This document shows positions 60,438 through 64,000 of a stretch of DNA of 64,000 nt, one piece after another (positions within the stretch are counted from its first letter, which is position 1; every line of letters begins with the position of its first letter). Both the position numbers and the translations under genes were made by a program. The notes under the pieces are model-generated. The model had not been told where the DNA came from, made no database searches, and saw only the letters and a program-made list of their open reading frames with translations. The stretch comes from Catellatospora vulcania (GTDB lineage Bacteria; Actinomycetota; Actinomycetes; Mycobacteriales; Micromonosporaceae), in NCBI RefSeq assembly GCF_009720385.1, contig NZ_ML769307.1, positions 177,510-241,509 of the forward strand. The letters run 5' to 3'.

Positions 60438-61322
60438 ATGCGTCCCGGAGAGATCATCGTTGCTGTTGAGCAGGTGCGCGACCTGATCGACGAGCAGTTC
60501 CCCGAGTGGGCGGACCTGCCGATCGTCGCGCAGTTGCTGAACGGCACCGACAACGCGCTGTTCCGGCTGGGCGATTCCCTGACGGCGCGGCTGCCGCGGG
60601 CGCAGTGGGCGGTCGACCAGGTGGCGACCGACGCGACCTGGCTGCCGCGGCTGGCACCGCACCTGCCGGTGCCGGTGCCGGTGCCGATCGCGGTCGGCCG
60701 GCCGGGCGGGGACTATCCGTGGCCGTGGACGGTCGTCCCGTGGCTGGACGGGCGTAATCCGGAGGCCGGGCAGGATCTCGTCGACCTCGCCGTCGACGTC
60801 GCCGGTTTCGTGCGGGCGATGATCGCGATCGACCCGATGGACGGGCCCGTCAAGGAGGGCATCCAGCGCGGCGTGCCTCTGGTGCAGCGGGACGAACTGA
60901 CCCGCCGGTCGATCGCGGAGCTGGGCGACCGGATCGACGGGCGGGCGGTGACCGCGGCGTGGGACGAGGCGATGGCGGTCGACGAGTGGCCCGGACCGCC
61001 GGTTTGGCTGCACGGTGACCTCCTGGAAGGCAACCTGCTGGTCGACCGGGGCAGGCTCACCGGGGTGATCGATTTCGGCGGTCTGGGCCGCGGCGATCCG
61101 GCGGTCGAGGTGCGGCCGGGCTGGAGCCTGTTCGACGCCCGCGCACGGGCCGCCTACCAGGAGGCCCTCGGGTTCGACGAGGCGACCTGGGTACGCGGGT
61201 GGGCCTGGCAGCTGTCGGGCTCGCTCTACTGGCTGGCGGACCTGTGGGACTCGATCGGCGAGGCGGACCGCGATGACACGATCCGCTACCTCGACTACAT
61301 CGTGCGTCATCGCCACGACTGA
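60438..61322 (+). CDS. Aminoglycoside/macrolide phosphotransferase-family protein
   Basis: This 294-residue APH-fold protein has the Brenner motif WLHGDLLEGNLLV, the metal-binding VIDFGGLGRGDPAVE and an N-lobe with LLNGTDNALFRLGDSLTARLPR. It resembles macrolide 2'-phosphotransferase-like proteins. The host substrate is not known and may be a sugar or metabolite rather than an antibiotic. It has no link to the deleted APH gene upstream. Confidence 0.88.
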   Translation: MRPGEIIVAVEQVRDLIDEQFPEWADLPIVAQLLNGTDNALFRLGDSLTARLPRAQWAVDQVATDATWLPRLAPHLPVPVPVPIAVGRPGGDYPWPWTVVPWLDGRNPEAGQDLVDLAVDVAGFVRAMIAIDPMDGPVKEGIQRGVPLVQRDELTRRSIAELGDRIDGRAVTAAWDEAMAVDEWPGPPVWLHGDLLEGNLLVDRGRLTGVIDFGGLGRGDPAVEVRPGWSLFDARARAAYQEALGFDEATWVRGWAWQLSGSLYWLADLWDSIGEADRDDTIRYLDYIVRHRHD

Positions 61323-61525
61323 CCATTAGGCAGGTGGGCCGCCAGAACCTGTCCTCCTCTTCGGCTGTGCCCGTGTCCGCGCGTCCGAGCCCCGGCTGCT
61401 GCCGTGGCGTAGGAAACTCGTCGCAGAAATCTCGGCGGACCGTGTCGGTCCGTGGCGGCGGCGTTCGTAGCAGGGGTGATAGGCGGCTCCAGGGAGCAGC
61501 CACACGACGACAGGAGATGACCCCG

Positions 61526-61858
61526 ATGGCGCAGTACCTGATTTCGGTGCTCCACGACTCGACCGAACTGGCCACCGACGAGGAGATGGCCGCGATCGAT
61601 GTCTTCAACGAACGGCTCCAGGCGCAGGGCCACTGGGTCTTCGCCGGGGGCCTGGCCTCGCCCGAATCGGCCACCGTCGTCGACGGCAGGCACGGCGAGC
61701 CGATCTTCACCGACGGTCCCTATCTGGAGTCGAAGGAGTACATCGTCGGTTTCTGGATCATCGAGGCCGCCGACCTCGATGTGGCGCTCAGGCTCGCCGC
61801 GGACGGTTCGAAGCACTGCAACCGCAGGGTCGAGCTGAAGCCGTTCCTGAGCGAATGA
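61526..61858 (+). CDS. YCII/DGPF-domain protein partner of ECF42 sigma factor
   Basis: The 110-residue single YCII-related (DGPF) domain starts MAQYLISVLHDSTE, with the DGPYLESKEYIVGFWIIEAADLDVALRLA core. Such proteins are the constant neighbours of ECF42 sigma factors and are thought to be their regulators or targets. ATG 61526 follows AGGAG at good spacing. Stop and sigma-factor start overlap (ATGA). Confidence 0.9.
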   Translation: MAQYLISVLHDSTELATDEEMAAIDVFNERLQAQGHWVFAGGLASPESATVVDGRHGEPIFTDGPYLESKEYIVGFWIIEAADLDVALRLAADGSKHCNRRVELKPFLSE

Positions 61859-63075
61859 TCGACGTCGGCGACGTGATCGCCCGGGTCCACCGCGCGGAGT
61901 GGGCCCGGGTGGTCGCCGCCCTGGCCAGGCGCTTCGGCGACCTCGACGTCGCCGAGGAGATGGCCGCCGAGGCGTTCGCGGCCGCCGTCGAGCGCTGGCC
62001 GGTCGACGGCGTGCCACCCAATCCCGGCGGGTGGATCACCACGACCGCCTACCGCAGAGCCGTCGACCGGCTCAGGCGTGAGGTCAGGCGCGAGGAGAAG
62101 CACAGGGAGGCGCTGATGCTGGCCGACACCCCGGAGCCGCTGGGCGCCATCGACGACGACCGGCTCCGCCTCGTCTTCACCTGCTGCCATCCCGCGCTGG
62201 CCATGGAGGCGCGGGTCGCGCTGACCCTGCGGATGGTCGGCGGGCTCACCGTGCCCGAGATCGCGCGTGCGTTCCTGGTCCAGGTGCCCGCCCTGGGCCA
62301 GCGGATCACCCGCGCGAAGATGAAGATCAAGGCAGCCCGGATCCCGTATCGCGTACCGGACCGCGAAGACCTCCCCGCCCGGGTCACCGGCGTGCTCGCC
62401 GTCCTTTACCTGATCTTCAACGAGGGCTATCTGGCCTCGGACCCCGAGCAGGAGTCGGTCCGCGGCGACCTGACCGCCGAGGCGATCCGGCTGACCCGGC
62501 TGGTCCGTGACCTGATGCCGGCAGACGGCGAGGTCGTCGGTCTCCTGGCGCTGATGCTGCTGACGGAGGCCCGCCGGACCGCGCGGGTGTCGGCGAGCGG
62601 TGAGCTCGTCACCCTCGGCGAGCAGGACCGCGGCGCGTGGGACCGTGAGCTGATCGCCGAGGGCCATGCCCTGGTCCGCGCACGACTGGCCGCCCGGCAA
62701 GCGCCGGGGCGCTACCAGATCCTTGCCGCGATCAACGCCGTGCACACCGACGCGCCCGACATCCGCGACACCGACTGGTCGCAGGTCGTCGCGTTGTACG
62801 ACCAGCTGGTCCGCCTGGACCCGTCGCCGATCGTGCGGCTCAACCGGGCGATCGCGGTCGCCGAGCTCGACGGCCCGCAGGTCGCGCTGGCGGAGGTCGA
62901 CGGTCTGCCGCTGGAGGGCTACCACGCCTTCCACGCGACCCGCGCCGACCTGCTGCGTCGGATGGGCCGCAGCGAGCAGGCGCGGGCGGCGTACGACCGG
63001 GCCATCGGGCTGGCCGGCAACGCCGCCGAGACGTTGTACCTCACCCGGCGCCGTGACCAGCTGACCGGCCCGTGA
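61855..63075 (+). CDS. ECF42-type RNA polymerase sigma factor with C-terminal TPR-like extension
   Basis: This 406-residue ECF sigma factor has region 2 (AAALARRFGDLDVAEEMAAEAFAAAVERWP ... RAVDRLRRE), region 4 (LTLRMVGGLTVPEIARAFLVQVPALGQRITRAKMKI) and a long C-terminal helical extension (about 190-406) containing the DUF6596/TPR-like repeats typical of ECF42, with the hallmark LVFTCCHPAL. No anti-sigma factor is known for this group; control is thought to come through the C-terminal domain and DGPF proteins. It is coupled to the DGPF gene upstream. Confidence 0.92.
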   Translation: MIDVGDVIARVHRAEWARVVAALARRFGDLDVAEEMAAEAFAAAVERWPVDGVPPNPGGWITTTAYRRAVDRLRREVRREEKHREALMLADTPEPLGAIDDDRLRLVFTCCHPALAMEARVALTLRMVGGLTVPEIARAFLVQVPALGQRITRAKMKIKAARIPYRVPDREDLPARVTGVLAVLYLIFNEGYLASDPEQESVRGDLTAEAIRLTRLVRDLMPADGEVVGLLALMLLTEARRTARVSASGELVTLGEQDRGAWDRELIAEGHALVRARLAARQAPGRYQILAAINAVHTDAPDIRDTDWSQVVALYDQLVRLDPSPIVRLNRAIAVAELDGPQVALAEVDGLPLEGYHAFHATRADLLRRMGRSEQARAAYDRAIGLAGNAAETLYLTRRRDQLTGP

Positions 63076-63156
63076 CAGCCCCGGATCCACCGGCTTCGTG
63101 CTCTGCCGTCGGCGTAAAGCGCGCTGATCGCACGATTGTCAGGCTAGCCTGACGGG

Positions 63157-63531
63157 ATGACCACCCCTGACGCGCTCGAACGCGAACACACCCTCCAGAC
63201 GGCCGTCACCCGCTACAACGACCTGCGTATGCGAGAAGCGCTCGGCGAGGCCGGCCTCAGCGCCGAGGAGTCCCTCCAGCTGCTGGCCCTCGGCGAGCTG
63301 ATCATCCGGAAGGCGGGCTACGGCCGGCAGCTGTCGGTGCGCGGCGCTCGCAGCTCCGGGGCGTCGTGGGCGCAGATCGGCGCGGCGCTGGGCATGACCC
63401 GCCAGTCGGCCTGGGAGGCCCACACCCGCTGGATCAACGACCAGGCCGAGCAGTTCCGCAGCACCGGCATCTCCGGCTTCGACGCCGAGCAGGAGGCGAA
63501 AGCCCGGGACCTGGCCGGCGACAGCGACTGA
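63157..63531 (+). CDS. HTH-type hypothetical protein
   Basis: The 124-residue protein has a helical N-terminal part (REALGEAGLSAEESLQLLALGELIIRKAGYGRQ) and a C-terminal HTH of the sigma-like or MerR-adjacent type (SSGASWAQIGAALGMTRQSAWEAHTRWI). The partial match to the 128-residue HTH protein of the swivelling operon (TWAQIADALGL) is in the HTH only. Orphan regulator of unknown target. Start ATG 63157. Confidence 0.7.
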   Translation: MTTPDALEREHTLQTAVTRYNDLRMREALGEAGLSAEESLQLLALGELIIRKAGYGRQLSVRGARSSGASWAQIGAALGMTRQSAWEAHTRWINDQAEQFRSTGISGFDAEQEAKARDLAGDSD

Positions 63532-63596
63532 CCCAGGCAGCGCACGCGGACGAGCGGCCGGGCAGGATGCGGCAACCGTCGGGTAGGTTCTGCGCC

Positions 63597-64000
63597 GTGG
63601 TCCGTCTGCGAGTGCCGTCGGCTGCCGCGCTGGTCGTGGCGGTCCTGCTCGGCATGGCCGCCTGCACCGAACCCGCACCCGAGCCGGTACGCCTGGACAT
63701 CGCGACCGGCAGCCCCACCGGGGTCTACTACGTCTTCGGGCAGGCGTACGCGGCGATCGTCAACCGCGAGCTGCCGCACGTGCACGCCGAGGCGCTGGTG
63801 ACGACGGCGTCGGCGGAGAACGTGCGGCTCGTGGGCGAGGGGCGGGTGCAGCTCGGCTTCACCCAGGCCGACATCCTGCCCACCACCGGCAACCAGGTGC
63901 GTGCCGTGGCCCGCGTCTACGACGACCTGCTGCACCTGGTGGTACGCGCCGACGGCCCCGTGCGCCGCCTCGCCGACCTGCGCGGGCGCACCGTGTCGGT
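63597..64000 (+). CDS. TAXI-type solute-binding lipoprotein (partial)
   Basis: The frame from GTG 63597 runs to the window end. It shows a lipoprotein signal (hydrophobic run ending LLGMAAC, Cys about 23) and the first 110 residues of a TAXI-type TRAP substrate-binding protein (LDIATGSPTGVYYVFGQAYAAIVNRELPH, then TTASAENVRLVGEGRVQLGFTQAD). Such proteins bind glutamate or similar acids for a TRAP transporter or a sensor kinase. The rest of the gene lies outside. Confidence 0.85.
   Translation, partial: MVRLRVPSAAALVVAVLLGMAACTEPAPEPVRLDIATGSPTGVYYVFGQAYAAIVNRELPHVHAEALVTTASAENVRLVGEGRVQLGFTQADILPTTGNQVRAVARVYDDLLHLVVRADGPVRRLADLRGRTVS

Noticed and set aside
60438-61322. Calling the APH-like gene an antibiotic resistance determinant
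   Set aside because: The fold is shared by many metabolite kinases, and nothing nearby indicates resistance.

Overview
This is 64 kb of very GC-rich DNA with frequent GTG/TTG starts, strong GGAGG-type ribosome binding sites, and near-complete G/C at third codon positions. The gene families present are DUF3040, DUF4235, DUF2188 and DUF6766 proteins, a SARP-type regulator, PknB-like kinases, CBM-bearing secreted enzymes, an ECF42 sigma factor and several overlapping-gene operons. Together they point to a filamentous actinobacterium, most likely Micromonosporaceae-like; that placement is inference, because no rRNA marker is present. I see no tRNA, rRNA, CRISPR array, insertion sequence or prophage.

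The left third (about 1-32.6 kb) reads as a general-stress region. It opens with gene debris: YihY, FAD-oxidoreductase and DUF6766 remnants. It then carries an rsbQ-rsbP energy-stress module (alpha/beta hydrolase plus PAS-PP2C phosphatase) and a GlsB-type membrane protein. Two paralogous RsbW-like ATP-binding proteins, a STAS anti-anti-sigma protein, a receiver protein, a frameshifted DUF4235 gene and an Fe-S (6-4)-type photolyase are also here. A DUF2188 protein, an MscS-like channel, an SDR/SRPBCC/FAD-oxidoreductase operon, a zinc alcohol dehydrogenase, a DksA-like protein and a catalase complete the set. Nine of these genes are preceded by the same layout, GNNT followed by exactly 15 bp and a GGG-starting -10 element, which resembles the SigB-family promoter. 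The regulators and their targets therefore look like one partner-switching stress regulon. No sigma-B gene lies in the window.

The middle (about 19-45 kb) is mixed accessory and regulatory DNA. It has a glycosyltransferase, a Ser/Thr kinase with a CBM2-like ectodomain and an altered catalytic loop, a diguanylate cyclase, and a secreted three-repeat protein. A GntR repressor faces a coupled pair of tiny genes. A four-gene operon is built around a stand-alone phosphohistidine swivelling domain. Catalase, a LysE/LysG pair and a GH19 chitinase follow, with a truncated SARP regulator and a ROK repressor. A TetR/acyl-CoA dehydrogenase block is divergent from an SDR across two TetR-type palindromes. 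Several broken genes lie here too: MFS, SIMPL, DHFR-like and SARP.

The right third (about 44-64 kb) is more conserved: an MFS transporter, inositol-phosphatase, GT87 transferase, CNNM/CorC protein, gnd, sthA, KtrB/KtrA potassium uptake and an APC permease with a coupled mini-ORF. Next come an orphan protein resembling the LAGLIDADG-like half of WhiA, two APH-like genes (one internally deleted), a PCD-VOC fusion, the DGPF/YCII-ECF42 sigma pair and a TAXI-type binding lipoprotein cut by the window end.
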